A stretch of 61,576 bases of DNA from Candidatus Marithrix sp. Canyon 246 (GTDB lineage Bacteria > Pseudomonadota > Gammaproteobacteria > Beggiatoales > Beggiatoaceae): positions 1 through 61,576 of the forward strand of contig NZ_MCBX01000018.1 in NCBI RefSeq assembly GCF_001723685.1. The letters are read 5' to 3'. The position numbers and the translations under genes are program-made. The notes under the pieces are model-generated. The model made no database searches and was not told where the DNA came from. It was given only the letters and a program-made list of their open reading frames with translations. Shown piece by piece: positions 7,709 through 17,983 of the stretch (positions within the stretch are counted from its first letter, which is position 1; the number at the start of each line of letters is the position of its first letter).

Positions 7709-10516
7709 TTAACCAGTATTACGCATACCTGCTGCAATTGCATTAATTGAGCGTAGTAGCAGTTCAATTGATGGTGAATGTGTGTCTGGATATTCGGCTA
7801 TGTATGAGCGGTGCCGCTGTAGTAATATTATTTGTACATGGTTTAATGGATCTATTATCGGATCGCGTCTTGACATTGAAAAACGTAACATTTCTCTTTC
7901 TTGGATTAGTTCTTGAAGTTGTGCGACTTCTAGTACTTTTTCGCAAGTTTGTTCATATTCTTGTCTGATTTTATTGTAAATTTCTGTAGCCGCTGAATCA
8001 TGACTGAGTTGAGCATATTCTTTGGCTGTTTCCATGTCTGCTTTAAATAATGCCATTTGTACATTACTTAGCAAGGCGCGGAAAAATGGCCATTTTTTAT
8101 ACATTTCTTGTAATAGCTTAGTTCCTTCTGGATTGGTTTCCATAAAGGTTTTTAATGCAGTGCCAATGCCATACCAAGCTGGTAATGTATAACGTGCTTG
8201 TGCCCAGCCAAATACCCACGGTATCGCGCGAATCGATGATTTAGAACGATCAGCAGTTTTTCTGTGAGATGGGCGTGAACCTATATTTAGTTGTCCAATT
8301 TCTTGTACTGGTGTAATTTCATAAAAGAAGTCTAAAAATCCTTTTGTATGATCTGTCAGATCACGGTAACTTGTTTCTCCAGCTTTAGAAATTGCTGCCA
8401 TTGCTCCCAGATAGTCATCACTATATTCGCCTTGTTGACGAATTACACCTGTACTAGCTTTTAGTAAACCTGTTACACCTACCCCAAGTTCATAAATTGC
8501 TGTTTCTATATTACTGTATTTGTTAGACAGTACTTCGCCTTGTTCAGTAAATTTAATATGACCTAATACTGTATCAGGTGGTTGTGACATGATGGCTTCG
8601 TGTGTTGGTCCGCCGCCTCTGCCAATAGTACCACCACGACCATGAAATAAATAACATTCTATGTCATGCTGTTTGGCTATTTTTATTACTTTTTGTTGGG
8701 CGTTATATAGGCTCCATTGTGATGACAGAATGCCACCATCTTTACAGGAGTCTGAATAACCTAGCATCACTTCTTGTTTGTTGCCAGATACTTTTAGTAG
8801 TTTGTTATAAACGGGATTGTCAAATAAATCAGTTAATACGCGATCAATATGAGATAAATCTTCTATGGTTTCAAATAAAGGTGAGGTATGAATATCACAT
8901 TCATAATCACCAAATTCATTTTTACGAATTAATTCAGTTTGATGTGCTAATAATATGACTTCTAATACATGACTAGCTTCATGAGTCATTGATATTATAT
9001 ATGCACCAAAAGTTTCTGTTCCACACTCTTCCCGCATTTGTTTCATCACTTTGAAAACTTCTATAGTTTTCAGAGTTTCTTCAGACAGTGAAGCTGTGTT
9101 TATTTCCAGAATCTGTTGTTGCTGAATTAATTCAGTTAGAATGGCTTGTTTTTGCTGTTCAGTCTGATTTATGTATGCAGTTTCTGGTTGTACTTGTTGA
9201 AGCAACTCGTGAATTGCTTGACTATGTACAGTAGATTCTTGACGAATATCGAGGTTGAATAATCCAAAACCACAACTTTCTACTAATCTAACAAAATCTT
9301 TCAGTTCAGCGTTTGCAATATCTTCATCTTGATGGGAAACTAAAGAATCATGAATTAGATATAAATCATTGAGTAAATCTAAAGTGCTACTATAACCAGA
9401 TGAGGGAATATGACAGTCTTCTCCATTTAATCTGCGTTCAACTATTTGCAGAGTTTTGGTGAGACGATATTCCATTATATAGAGCTTTTGTCTATAAGGT
9501 TCATTGTTTTCACGAGTACGTTTATCATGAAAAACAACATCACCTACTTCTCTGTCATCCATTTCCAGAGAGTGGCTAAAAGCGCGGGTAGGTTTACAGA
9601 ATAAGGCTGATTGAGTTAAAAGATGGCGTAATTCCTGAACGCGCTGAATATATTCACGCAATGCTTCGCCCATTTGCATACGTACTGCTTTACGGGTAAC
9701 TTCAGGTGTAACAAATGGATTTCCATCACGATCACCACCAATCCATGATCCAAAACGTAAAAAACTAGGAATCGTTATATTTTTGTTATAAACACGTTCA
9801 ATTGATCTTTCAAAATTGCGATAGACTGCTGGAATGGCTTTAAATAAACTAGCTGAAAAGTAAGATAATCCATATTTAATCTCATCTTCTACAGCAGGTT
9901 TAGTTGGTCTAACTTCATTGGTTCGCAACAGTAGTTGAATTTGAGTTTTCAGCTTTTGTTTTAGTTGCTTTCTTGCATAGTCACCAATTTCAGGTTGATA
10001 CATCTGATTAATGGTAAGAAACAATCGACGTTGGGTTTCCATTAGAAGACGACGACGCGCTTCAGTAGGATGTGCGGTAAATACTGGGGTATAACGAAGT
10101 TGTTTAACTAGGCGTTGCAGTTCATTTTCGTCAATTCGATCTGCTTTTAATTCAGTTAGAGTTTGAAAAAAAGAACCTTCCCAATCTATTTCACCTTCAG
10201 TACGTTTTTTTTCTCGTTGTTGATATAAGAAATTTTCTTCTACTATATTAGATAGTGTGTACAAAGCGTTGAAGGCGCGAATTACTGTTTCCAAACTTTT
10301 ACTATCAAGTTCAGCAATTACATTCATCATGTTTTCACGTACAATATTATTATTTTCTATACGTAAATCACGATAACCTATACGAAGTTGTTCAACTATA
10401 TCGTATAACTGATCACCTGCTTGTTGTTTTAAAACTTCTCCAAGCAATGAACCAAGCTCTCGAATTTGGTGTTTCAAGAGATCAAGTTCAGATTCTTGAG
10501 TTATGGTTTTTGTCAT
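7709..10516 (-). CDS. ppc: phosphoenolpyruvate carboxylase
   Basis: A 935-residue enzyme that carboxylates PEP to oxaloacetate, the refilling reaction of the TCA cycle. All signatures are present: VFTAHPTEARRR with the catalytic His (about residue 150), GSWIGGDRDGNPFVT, GYSDSCKDGGILSSQWSLY, the glycine-rich FHGRGGTIGRGGGPTHEAI with catalytic Arg and His, and the C-terminal AAGMRNTG. Length is normal for bacterial PEPC (880-960). It ends facing trxB and starts opposite the FHA-like gene. In an autotroph with a Calvin cycle it supplies C4 acids for biosynthesis. Confidence 0.97.
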   Translation of the reverse strand: MTKTITQESELDLLKHQIRELGSLLGEVLKQQAGDQLYDIVEQLRIGYRDLRIENNNIVRENMMNVIAELDSKSLETVIRAFNALYTLSNIVEENFLYQQREKKRTEGEIDWEGSFFQTLTELKADRIDENELQRLVKQLRYTPVFTAHPTEARRRLLMETQRRLFLTINQMYQPEIGDYARKQLKQKLKTQIQLLLRTNEVRPTKPAVEDEIKYGLSYFSASLFKAIPAVYRNFERSIERVYNKNITIPSFLRFGSWIGGDRDGNPFVTPEVTRKAVRMQMGEALREYIQRVQELRHLLTQSALFCKPTRAFSHSLEMDDREVGDVVFHDKRTRENNEPYRQKLYIMEYRLTKTLQIVERRLNGEDCHIPSSGYSSTLDLLNDLYLIHDSLVSHQDEDIANAELKDFVRLVESCGFGLFNLDIRQESTVHSQAIHELLQQVQPETAYINQTEQQKQAILTELIQQQQILEINTASLSEETLKTIEVFKVMKQMREECGTETFGAYIISMTHEASHVLEVILLAHQTELIRKNEFGDYECDIHTSPLFETIEDLSHIDRVLTDLFDNPVYNKLLKVSGNKQEVMLGYSDSCKDGGILSSQWSLYNAQQKVIKIAKQHDIECYLFHGRGGTIGRGGGPTHEAIMSQPPDTVLGHIKFTEQGEVLSNKYSNIETAIYELGVGVTGLLKASTGVIRQQGEYSDDYLGAMAAISKAGETSYRDLTDHTKGFLDFFYEITPVQEIGQLNIGSRPSHRKTADRSKSSIRAIPWVFGWAQARYTLPAWYGIGTALKTFMETNPEGTKLLQEMYKKWPFFRALLSNVQMALFKADMETAKEYAQLSHDSAATEIYNKIRQEYEQTCEKVLEVAQLQELIQEREMLRFSMSRRDPIIDPLNHVQIILLQRHRSYIAEYPDTHSPSIELLLRSINAIAAGMRNTG

Positions 10517-10681
10517 ATTTATTTATATGATGTTAAAAAATATATGATTTTACCATATTTTCAATATAGTTTTTAAGTCATTGTTATATAATGTTAAAAA
10601 AAAAAAATTAAAAAAAATCAATTTTAGCCTGACCTGTTTATTTGTTTAAGCATTCTAGTGTTTTATTTATAAGGAATTTAT

Positions 10682-12274
10682 ATGCAATATCATATTTTAT
10701 TTATAATATGTATAAAATTTATATATAGTAGGGTAGCATTTGCTGAGATTGTATTAAATGGTAGTGCTTTAGATGGTCCTAATTTTGTCATTGAGGCTAA
10801 TATGGGTCAGCAATATGGTGGTAATTTATTTCATAGTTTTGATCAATTTAATATTAAGCTTAATGAACGTGCTACTTTTTCTGGACCAAATAGTGTCACT
10901 AATATTATTAGTAGAGTTACAGGTGGTAAAACTTCTACTATTGATGGTGTTTTGGAATCTACGATTCCAGATGCTGATTTTTATTTGATCAATCCGGCGG
11001 GTATTGTATTTGGTGAAAAGGCTGAACTTAATGTGCAAGGTTCTTTTTATGCTAGTACGGCTGATTATTTGCGTTTAGGTATAAATGGAAAATTTAATGC
11101 TACTCATCCAGAGGATAGTGTTTTAACAGTCGCACCACCTAGTGATTTTGGTTTTTTAGGATCAAATCGCGCCCCGATAACTTTTGAAAATACCACTTTA
11201 TCTGTAGCTGATACTTTTGGTATTACTGCTGGTGATATTAAGCTTACTAATAGTCGTTTGTCTGCACCAAATATTGTGATTCGTGGTGAAAAATTTTGGG
11301 CAAAAAATAGTCTTATTCAGGCTAATACTAAGATTAGTATTGCTACTACAGATTCAATTCATTTAGCAACAGACGCTGTTATTAATATTGATAGTTTTGG
11401 TAATATTTTTCTTGATACTGTTGATTTCCTTATAGAAGCTAATGGTTTAATTGTCGGTAATAGTTATCAAGATGGTGCTGCCGCTGCTATTAATATAAAG
11501 GCTCATAATATTGTTATTAAGGATCAGGCTTCAATTAATGCTGATAGTTATGGTTCTGGTAAGGCTGGCAATGTCAGGATTGAGACTAATCAGTTTGACA
11601 TGATTGGTGATACACAAATAACTGCCGCTAATAATGTTGGTAATATTACGATAATTGCTGATGAAATTACAATGGCTGATGATGCCACTATAAATACTAT
11701 GAGTTATTTTAATCAATTTAACGCTGGCAATATTAAAATTGATGCTAATAAATTATCTATGACAGATAGAGCTTGGATCATTAGTAGTTCATTTAATCAT
11801 GGTAAAAGTGGATCAATTAATATCCAAACAAATGACTTGAATTTAAATTATAAAAGTGCTATTAGTAGCATGAGCTTTGGTAAAGGCAATGCTGGTGATA
11901 TAACAATACGTGTACATGATGCTATTACTATTACTGAAGCGGCTGTGGTAGCCAGCGGCACCACCGGTAGTGGTAATGTTGGTAATCTTTTTCTGATTTT
12001 ACCTCATGATCAAATTAATGCCGCTGAAAAAGTTAGTTCTATTACTCAAGCAAAAAATGTTGTTACTGATGAAATTGCTGATATTCTAAATCTGGCTCAA
12101 AAAGGTGGTAAAGCTGGAAATGTTTTTATCATTAGTGATGAATTATTAGCTATAAAAAATGGAGCAATTGCTTTAAATGAAGAATTATTACTTACAAGCT
12201 GTACATTGTCTAATGGTAAATCTGCTTTTATTGTGGAGAAACGTAATGGGCTTGCAGATGCTTTTAAAGATTAA
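10682..12274 (+). CDS. filamentous-haemagglutinin-type (two-partner secretion) exported protein
   Basis: A 530-residue protein with a signal peptide ending at about residue 21 (SRVAFA-EIVLNGSAL). The TPS secretion domain follows: NLFHSFDQFNI, NIISRVTGG, then the hallmark NPAGIVFG at about residue 105. After it come strand-rich repeats with many GNAGDI/KAGNV/GNVGNI turns, typical of a right-handed beta helix. Such proteins cross the outer membrane through a TpsB pore, which is not in the window, and act as adhesins or surface proteins. It is short for the class. An AAGGA ribosome site lies just upstream. The clostripain-like gene overlaps its last 29 bases, so the two are likely co-expressed. 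Confidence 0.88.
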   Translation: MQYHILFIICIKFIYSRVAFAEIVLNGSALDGPNFVIEANMGQQYGGNLFHSFDQFNIKLNERATFSGPNSVTNIISRVTGGKTSTIDGVLESTIPDADFYLINPAGIVFGEKAELNVQGSFYASTADYLRLGINGKFNATHPEDSVLTVAPPSDFGFLGSNRAPITFENTTLSVADTFGITAGDIKLTNSRLSAPNIVIRGEKFWAKNSLIQANTKISIATTDSIHLATDAVINIDSFGNIFLDTVDFLIEANGLIVGNSYQDGAAAAINIKAHNIVIKDQASINADSYGSGKAGNVRIETNQFDMIGDTQITAANNVGNITIIADEITMADDATINTMSYFNQFNAGNIKIDANKLSMTDRAWIISSSFNHGKSGSINIQTNDLNLNYKSAISSMSFGKGNAGDITIRVHDAITITEAAVVASGTTGSGNVGNLFLILPHDQINAAEKVSSITQAKNVVTDEIADILNLAQKGGKAGNVFIISDELLAIKNGAIALNEELLLTSCTLSNGKSAFIVEKRNGLADAFKD

Positions 12275-14477
12275 TAAGCATATACAGAATGATGTAGGGT
12301 GGGTAGAGCGAGAGCGAAACCCACCGTTTACGACAAGGTGGGTTTCGCTTTCGCTCTACCCACCGTTTACGACAAGGTGGGTTTCGCTTTCGCTCTACCC
12401 ACCCTACAGATATTACAATTTAATTATTTTTTTACTTTTCTTACCGTTTAATGTTAATGCTGTTTATGATCAGTTGGCTATTGATATTATTCCTAATTCA
12501 AAACAAGTATGTATTGAACCTGATAATACAGGTAATGATAAAACTTATTTAGCTAGTTATAACCATGAATTGAAAGCAATTCCAAATCATTATCCTAAAC
12601 CAAATAATGAGGAATCCTGTTTTACTTTGGGTTCAGATGATATTTATGCTGGTGTAGGTGAAAATGTTGATGAAATAATAAAGAACAAAAATTACGCTAA
12701 AATTTTTGATCCTACTCTAATTCAAAAAGGAGGGCAAAAAGAATGGACAATAATGGTTTATATGCTGGGTTCTGATTTAGAATCGCGTGGTAAAGCCGCT
12801 AGTAAAGATATTATGGAAATGTTAGCTGGAACAACTAACAGTGCTAATTCTATTAATGTGGTTCTTACAACTGGTAGTTCAGAACGTCTTGGTTGGAAAA
12901 CTTTGAAGCGTATTTATATTGAAAATGGGCGACGATATGTGCTGGATGATTTAGGTAAACAGAAAATGGGCAATCCTAAGACGCTTAGTGGTTTTGTAAA
13001 TTGGGCAAAAGAAGAGTTTCCAGCTCAACATTATGCCTTAATTCTATGGTCACATGGCGGTGGTTCTAGTGGTTTTGGTGATCAAAAAGATCATATGAAG
13101 CTGAGAGATTTAAAACAGGCATATGAAGATATTGATAAACAATTGGATGTAGTTGCTTATGATGCTTGTTTTATGGGTGCAATTGAAGTGGCTGAAATCA
13201 CAAAAATAGTAGCAAATACTATGGTTGCCTCTGTTGAAATAATACCAGAACATGGTTTTGATTATGAATATTTTTTAAAACAGTTAATCAAAAATCCGCA
13301 TTTAGAACTTGGTGAATTAATTAAAGCTGGCTATATCGAAAGCAGTAAAGATGATAAAACACCGATTACAATTAGCGTCACTGATCTTACACAATTAGAT
13401 TCTTTTGATAATCAACTGAAACCATTAGCTGAAGCATTTAAAGCATTAATGGAAAAACAGAAACTTCAACCATATCAAGCTTTAAGTGATGGATTAATTA
13501 ATTCTCCGGGTTATCCATTGGTTGAAACTGGTAAGCTCAAAGATTTTGGTACAGACGATATTCGTATTGATCTTTATAGTTTTATAAAAAATATTGGTGA
13601 AAAATTATCTTTAGATGTTGAACCATTGTTAAGTCATATTACAGAAATGGTTCAGTATGAAGGTAATCAAGATGCTGGGCATTTTAGTATTAATATTGGT
13701 AGCGACGAAAGTTATTTACACCTTTTACCTCTAGCTTATAGGAATATTAGAGATGCTTTAATTGCTTATGATGAACGTAAAAATCAAGATTTTTATATTC
13801 CTAGAAGCAAAAATACTTGCTATAAAGGTTATATTTGTGCTGATGCTCAATGGTTAGAATTGCCAGCAGATGAGATATTTGGTATTGAAGCCTATTTTGG
13901 GCAATTATCTGAAAACAATAGAGAAGATATTTATCTTATAGATAAAAACTTCTATCAACCTCAAAAAGAAGATTTACCTGTTTATGGCAAGGATGCTTGC
14001 CAATATCAAATTTGTGTTGATGAAGACACATGTCAAAACATTACTTTAACTAAACAAAATGAGCAACTTTTAGCTAATATAAAATTAAATGGTTCTGATG
14101 CTATATTGTCTTTTTGCCAGAATGATAATGAAAGATGGTCAAGTTGTGGAGTAACATCAGAAATAGTAGGTGGATGGGGACGCTATGATAAACTTTATCC
14201 AAATGATAAAATTGTACCAATTAGCTTACATCGTCAAACTCAAAAATTGCAATCACAATTAGAAAGTGAACTTATAGTAGCTAAAGAAGAGCCGGTTTAT
14301 TTAAATACTAATTGTGAGATTAACAAGGCTATGATTTCTGTAAAATATTATGGCACAAATCAAAAACCTAAATTTGAACGCTTATGTGATAATGGGGATT
14401 GTTTTTGTGAAGAAGATAGTTATGATCCCGCTTGTCAAGAATTAAATACTAAGGCAGGTGTATTTTTAAAGAAGTAA
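12246..14477 (+). CDS. clostripain-family (peptidase C11) exported protease
   Basis: A cysteine protease of clan CD. The domain begins KEWTIMVYMLGSDLESRGKA; the catalytic His is in LILWSHGGGSSGF (codon at 13053) and the Cys in VVAYDACFMGAIEVAE (codon at 13167). The start at 12246 is chosen for the GGAG site 7 bases before it and overlaps the FHA-like gene. A hydrophobic stretch NLIIFLLFLPFNVNA at about residue 65 would be the signal peptide core. The 38 codons in front of it come from an inserted repeat (12294-12407), so the N-terminal region has been lengthened in frame and export might be affected. The C-terminal third carries many cysteines. Proteases of this family usually cleave after Arg. 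Confidence 0.85.
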   Translation: MGLQMLLKINKHIQNDVGWVERERNPPFTTRWVSLSLYPPFTTRWVSLSLYPPYRYYNLIIFLLFLPFNVNAVYDQLAIDIIPNSKQVCIEPDNTGNDKTYLASYNHELKAIPNHYPKPNNEESCFTLGSDDIYAGVGENVDEIIKNKNYAKIFDPTLIQKGGQKEWTIMVYMLGSDLESRGKAASKDIMEMLAGTTNSANSINVVLTTGSSERLGWKTLKRIYIENGRRYVLDDLGKQKMGNPKTLSGFVNWAKEEFPAQHYALILWSHGGGSSGFGDQKDHMKLRDLKQAYEDIDKQLDVVAYDACFMGAIEVAEITKIVANTMVASVEIIPEHGFDYEYFLKQLIKNPHLELGELIKAGYIESSKDDKTPITISVTDLTQLDSFDNQLKPLAEAFKALMEKQKLQPYQALSDGLINSPGYPLVETGKLKDFGTDDIRIDLYSFIKNIGEKLSLDVEPLLSHITEMVQYEGNQDAGHFSINIGSDESYLHLLPLAYRNIRDALIAYDERKNQDFYIPRSKNTCYKGYICADAQWLELPADEIFGIEAYFGQLSENNREDIYLIDKNFYQPQKEDLPVYGKDACQYQICVDEDTCQNITLTKQNEQLLANIKLNGSDAILSFCQNDNERWSSCGVTSEIVGGWGRYDKLYPNDKIVPISLHRQTQKLQSQLESELIVAKEEPVYLNTNCEINKAMISVKYYGTNQKPKFERLCDNGDCFCEEDSYDPACQELNTKAGVFLKK
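12294..12407. repeat. 114-bp hairpin repeat inserted in frame in the C11 protease gene
   Basis: The segment opens with GTAGGGTGGGTAGAGCGAGA and closes with the reverse complement of nearly the same sequence; between them a 39-bp unit containing CCGTTTACGACAAGGTGGG occurs twice. It is 114 bp long, exactly 38 codons, and stop-free in the gene's frame. It is more GC-rich than its surroundings, as expected for an inserted mobile repeat (MITE-like). Confidence 0.85.
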
Positions 14478-14487
14478 CCAACTAGAA

Positions 14488-14520
14488 AGACCTGACAGGT
14501 TTTAAAAACCTGTCAGGTCT
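14488..14520. repeat. REP palindrome before the exported protein gene
   Basis: AGACCTGACAGGTTTT and AAAACCTGTCAGGTCT arms around one base, 10 bases after the C11 protease stop. The flanking AGAAAG...AAAGGCAATAATAAT sequence is repeated around the next copy at 14563. Confidence 0.92.
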
Positions 14521-14533
14521 AAAGGCAATAATA

Positions 14534-15610
14534 ATGAATTTGTTACAAATAATCTACGAGAAAGACCTGACAGGTTTTGAAAACATGTCAGGTCTAAAGG
14601 CAATAATAATTTTACTTGGATTACAACATCAATTAGTATTTGCTTTTTCAGATATTTATGAACCTGACAATAAGCGCGATCAAGCAAATATCCTTTATAT
14701 TAATAACGATCAGCGTCAGCAACATACTTTACATAGTTTAACTGATCAAGATTGGTTTAAATTTTATGCTAATGAGTTAGATACATATGAAATTTCACTA
14801 AAACATGGGGCTGACATTGATCCGATAATTCAAATCTATAATGAAACATCATTGATAGAAGAAAAAAAACAAGGTGATTGGAATGCTCCTTCACAAGGTT
14901 TTTATTATTTTAAAGTGATTGATCAGAACACTAAAGAAATGCCTTGTCGTAAAGAGATTCAATATGAACTTGAAATCAATACTGGTGGTAAACCAACTTT
15001 TTATGGTCAAATTCAGGGTTATATTAGAGATGCTATTTATGGAGATTCTGTTGAGGATGTAGTTATTTCAAATTCTTGTCGTCGCAATTACTTTGTTCCT
15101 AGTGATAAAAATGGTCATTATATTTTACCTAGCAACAAAGGTAACTGTGAATTAATAGCAGAAAAAGAGGCTTATAAACCAATTATATGTAATGTAGAGA
15201 TTCCAGAACTGACTCCTATACAAGTTAATTTAGCCTTATTACCGATAGATCAAAAAATACCTACCCCTTTTACTTTTAAACAAACTTACCATAGAGGAGA
15301 AAGATTACATGTAGAAATTGACTCGAAGCTATTATCGCCACAAACTTGTGTGCGTTACTATTTTGGAATTGGCTATCCAAATGGACGCTTATTTATCATT
15401 GCAGATAAAAATAAATTAGAGCTATTAAATCCTAATGCTCCAATTGCTTGGATTAGCAATGATAACATTTTAATTGATATGCCAATAAACGAAACTATGC
15501 CTAATGGTGAATACAAACTTTATATTCTGCGTTCAGCAGAAACTATCGAACAAGCCCTCAAGAATATTCATAAAGGTGAATGGAATGTGGGCACATTTAA
15601 AATAAATTGA
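14534..15610 (+). CDS. exported protein of unknown function with C-terminal shared beta module
   Basis: A 358-residue protein. The signal peptide core AIIILLGLQHQLVFA lies behind 20 residues of which most are encoded by a REP copy (14563-14595). Without the 57-base insertion the start would read MNLLQIILLGLQHQLVFAFS, a normal signal peptide. The mature part begins with DIYEPDNKRDQAN ... QDWFKFYA, a pre-peptidase C-terminal (PPC)-like motif, then a carboxypeptidase-regulatory-like stretch (GQIQGYIRDAI ... GHYILPSNKGNCELIAEKEA). The last 100 residues (VRYYFGIGYPNGRLFI ... MPNGEYKLYILRS) resemble the C-terminal module of the neighbouring caspases. Function is not known. It is likely co-transcribed with the next gene, 10 bases downstream. 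Confidence 0.7.
   Translation: MNLLQIIYEKDLTGFENMSGLKAIIILLGLQHQLVFAFSDIYEPDNKRDQANILYINNDQRQQHTLHSLTDQDWFKFYANELDTYEISLKHGADIDPIIQIYNETSLIEEKKQGDWNAPSQGFYYFKVIDQNTKEMPCRKEIQYELEINTGGKPTFYGQIQGYIRDAIYGDSVEDVVISNSCRRNYFVPSDKNGHYILPSNKGNCELIAEKEAYKPIICNVEIPELTPIQVNLALLPIDQKIPTPFTFKQTYHRGERLHVEIDSKLLSPQTCVRYYFGIGYPNGRLFIIADKNKLELLNPNAPIAWISNDNILIDMPINETMPNGEYKLYILRSAETIEQALKNIHKGEWNVGTFKIN
14563..14595. repeat. REP palindrome inside a coding sequence
   Basis: AGACCTGACAGGTTTT, one base, AAACATGTCAGGTCT: the REP with one change in its right arm. It is part of a tandem duplication with the copy at 14488 (same AAAGGCAATAATAAT follows both). It lies within codons 11-21 of the exported protein gene and encodes KDLTGFENMSGL. 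Confidence 0.9.
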
Positions 15611-15620
15611 GGAATTTAGA

Positions 15621-17972
15621 ATGAAAAAGAAAATATACTTTATATCAATGTTTTGGCTAATATGCCAGTCTGCATTCGCAGATTTTAATGGACACGAAAA
15701 TGGTGTTAGATCCATTGCAATTTCAAATAATTTGTTACTTTCTGCCAGTAAAGATCAAACTATAAAAATCTGGGATATTAATACTGAAACCGAAATTCGT
15801 ACTTGTTATGGACATGATAATGATGTCACTTCAGTCAGCTTTTCACCTGATGGTAATCAAGCTATTTCAGGTGATTTAGATGGCATTATAATTTTATGGA
15901 ATATTAGTGATTGTCAAATAATTCATAAGTTTACAACCGCTGGAACTGAAGTAAAATCAGTATCTTGGTCTGCAAATGGACTTTATGCTTTATCTGCTCA
16001 TGATAATGGCATGGTGAAATTATGGGATATGGATGCTAAGCAAGAAATTCGTACTTTTGCTGGGCATACTGATCAGGTTAGTGATGTTAGTTTTTCTCCT
16101 GACAGTAGCAAGGTTTTATCAGCTAGTAAGGATACAACAATAAAATTATGGGATGTAGAAACTGGAACAGAAATTCGTACTTTTTCTGGGCATACAAAGT
16201 GGGTAGTATCAGCGGCTTTTTCATCTGATGGTTTATTTGTTGTTTCTAGTTCATTCGATAATACAATTAGACGCTGGAACATTCAAACTGGAGAACAGAT
16301 AATTGTTTCTGATAAGATTTGGGCTTCAGATGTAAGTTTTGTACAAGATAGTAATTTTGCAATATCTGGTGGTAAGGATCAAATACTGAAAGTATGGAAC
16401 CTAGAAACAGGGCAAACTATATGCGATTTTCAAGGGCATACCGGAACAATTACTTCAGTGACAGTATCAAAAGATAATACAAGCATTTTCTCTGCTAGCT
16501 CAGATAAAACTATCAAACAGTGGCAAATGTGCGAACTTCCAAAAGAATCATTAGGTGCAGCGATAATTATTGCCGCTGGTGGAGCGCAACGTTCTAATAC
16601 TTTATTTCCTTATAGTAATGAATATGCAGAACGTTTATATCATATAGTCAAAAAGCGCGGTTTAACTGATTCTGATGTTCTTTATATGAATCCTAAAGCC
16701 CCTGATCTTAATGATGATGGACATCCAGACTATGATTTGCAAGATTATAATTTATTTGATCCAGAAGCAGATATTAAAGATGCCTTTGCACAAGCGGCTA
16801 AAAATTTACAAGCTGGGCAACAATTTTTATTATATGTACATGGTCATGCGCGTAAAGATAATATAAACATCACACCAGCTTATGAACTATCAGCTTTAGA
16901 ATTAAATAGCTTATTAGATACTTTACCTAAAGGAATACAACAAGTCATAATTTTGGATACTTGTTATTCAGGTTCATTTATGGATGAACTAAAAGGCGTA
17001 GAAAATCGTATTGTTATTACCAGTACAGATGCTAATAGTTTAACATGGCAGGTATCTTATGCTAGCTTTGCTGATAAATTGTTAAGACGATTGGAAAAAG
17101 GTGAGAGTTTTGGTAAATCCTTTCAACAAGCAGAGAGTACGATACTTGCTGATTCACTTATTTTTCAAGGGCAACGCCCGTGGTTAGATGATAATAGCGA
17201 TGGACAATATCTCAATGATGGTCAATTGGCTGAAAAAGTATTTTTAGTCCAACCCGGCATACATTCTGCTCTACCAGCAAAACTTGAAGTTCATCCTATT
17301 ATTAGTTTAGAAAATGATGTAGCGGCAACGATTTGGGTAAAAGTCAATTCTAAAAGTGAGAATGGAATTGCTAAAGTACGAGCAGTATTAATTAAACCTA
17401 ATTTTGTCAATACTGAATATCAAGGTTTAAATACTGATTTTGGTCGTGAAGAAATTGAACTTATTTATAATGCCGCTCAAGATCGCTATGAAATCCTTTA
17501 TGATAGATTTTGGACTAAAGGTATTTGGAATATTAAATATCAAGCACTAGATAAAGATGGTATTTGGTCTGAGATTAAAACTGGTGAAGTTCAACAACTT
17601 ACTGATAATATTACTGATACTAAGATAGATATTGCCTTAAATAAAAACATCTACAAACTTAGTGATGACATCAATTTGAATGTTAGTCTTAATGCTAAAA
17701 ATCAAACACTTGATGCTTATTTAGCGATTATATCACCCAATAATGTTATTAACGTTATTAATGCGGAGGGTGAGTTTAGTCAAGAAATTAAGCCTTATCA
17801 ACAACTCCTATTAACAGAACAAAAAACCCTGTTTATTCACACACAACTTGCAGAAAATTCACCATTAGGTGGCTATATGGCTTGTGGTGTATTAACTGAT
17901 GCAAATGATCCAATCAAATTGGATGGTAGTAATTGGAAAGGTTTTAATTGTTCTAGTTTTAAAGTGGAATAA
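15621..17972 (+). CDS. secreted WD40-caspase protein, copy 1
   Basis: A 783-residue protein with a signal peptide (FWLICQSAFA-D), then seven WD40 blades ending IKIWD, IILWN, VKLWD, IKLWD, IRRWN, LKVWN, IKQWQ (residues about 20-305), a full propeller. A clan CD caspase-like domain follows (GAAIIIAAGGAQRSNTLFPY), with catalytic His in YVHGHARKD (His407) and Cys in LDTCYSGSF (Cys448). The region from about 550 on (EVHPIISLEN, GREEIELIYNAAQDRYEI) is shared with the other caspases here. The end (GYMACGVL ... NWKGFNCSSF) keeps two cysteines. All catalytic residues are present. GAGGA ribosome site. Export of a WD40-protease is unusual; the propeller probably binds a partner or controls activation, which is inference. 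Confidence 0.9.
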   Translation: MKKKIYFISMFWLICQSAFADFNGHENGVRSIAISNNLLLSASKDQTIKIWDINTETEIRTCYGHDNDVTSVSFSPDGNQAISGDLDGIIILWNISDCQIIHKFTTAGTEVKSVSWSANGLYALSAHDNGMVKLWDMDAKQEIRTFAGHTDQVSDVSFSPDSSKVLSASKDTTIKLWDVETGTEIRTFSGHTKWVVSAAFSSDGLFVVSSSFDNTIRRWNIQTGEQIIVSDKIWASDVSFVQDSNFAISGGKDQILKVWNLETGQTICDFQGHTGTITSVTVSKDNTSIFSASSDKTIKQWQMCELPKESLGAAIIIAAGGAQRSNTLFPYSNEYAERLYHIVKKRGLTDSDVLYMNPKAPDLNDDGHPDYDLQDYNLFDPEADIKDAFAQAAKNLQAGQQFLLYVHGHARKDNINITPAYELSALELNSLLDTLPKGIQQVIILDTCYSGSFMDELKGVENRIVITSTDANSLTWQVSYASFADKLLRRLEKGESFGKSFQQAESTILADSLIFQGQRPWLDDNSDGQYLNDGQLAEKVFLVQPGIHSALPAKLEVHPIISLENDVAATIWVKVNSKSENGIAKVRAVLIKPNFVNTEYQGLNTDFGREEIELIYNAAQDRYEILYDRFWTKGIWNIKYQALDKDGIWSEIKTGEVQQLTDNITDTKIDIALNKNIYKLSDDINLNVSLNAKNQTLDAYLAIISPNNVINVINAEGEFSQEIKPYQQLLLTEQKTLFIHTQLAENSPLGGYMACGVLTDANDPIKLDGSNWKGFNCSSFKVE

Positions 17973-17983
17973 GTAATTTTAAT

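Noticed and set aside
14502-14687. A minus-strand reading over the two REP copies before the exported protein gene
   Set aside because: It consists largely of REP sequence read backwards and of the antisense of the signal-peptide region; no start site or family support.
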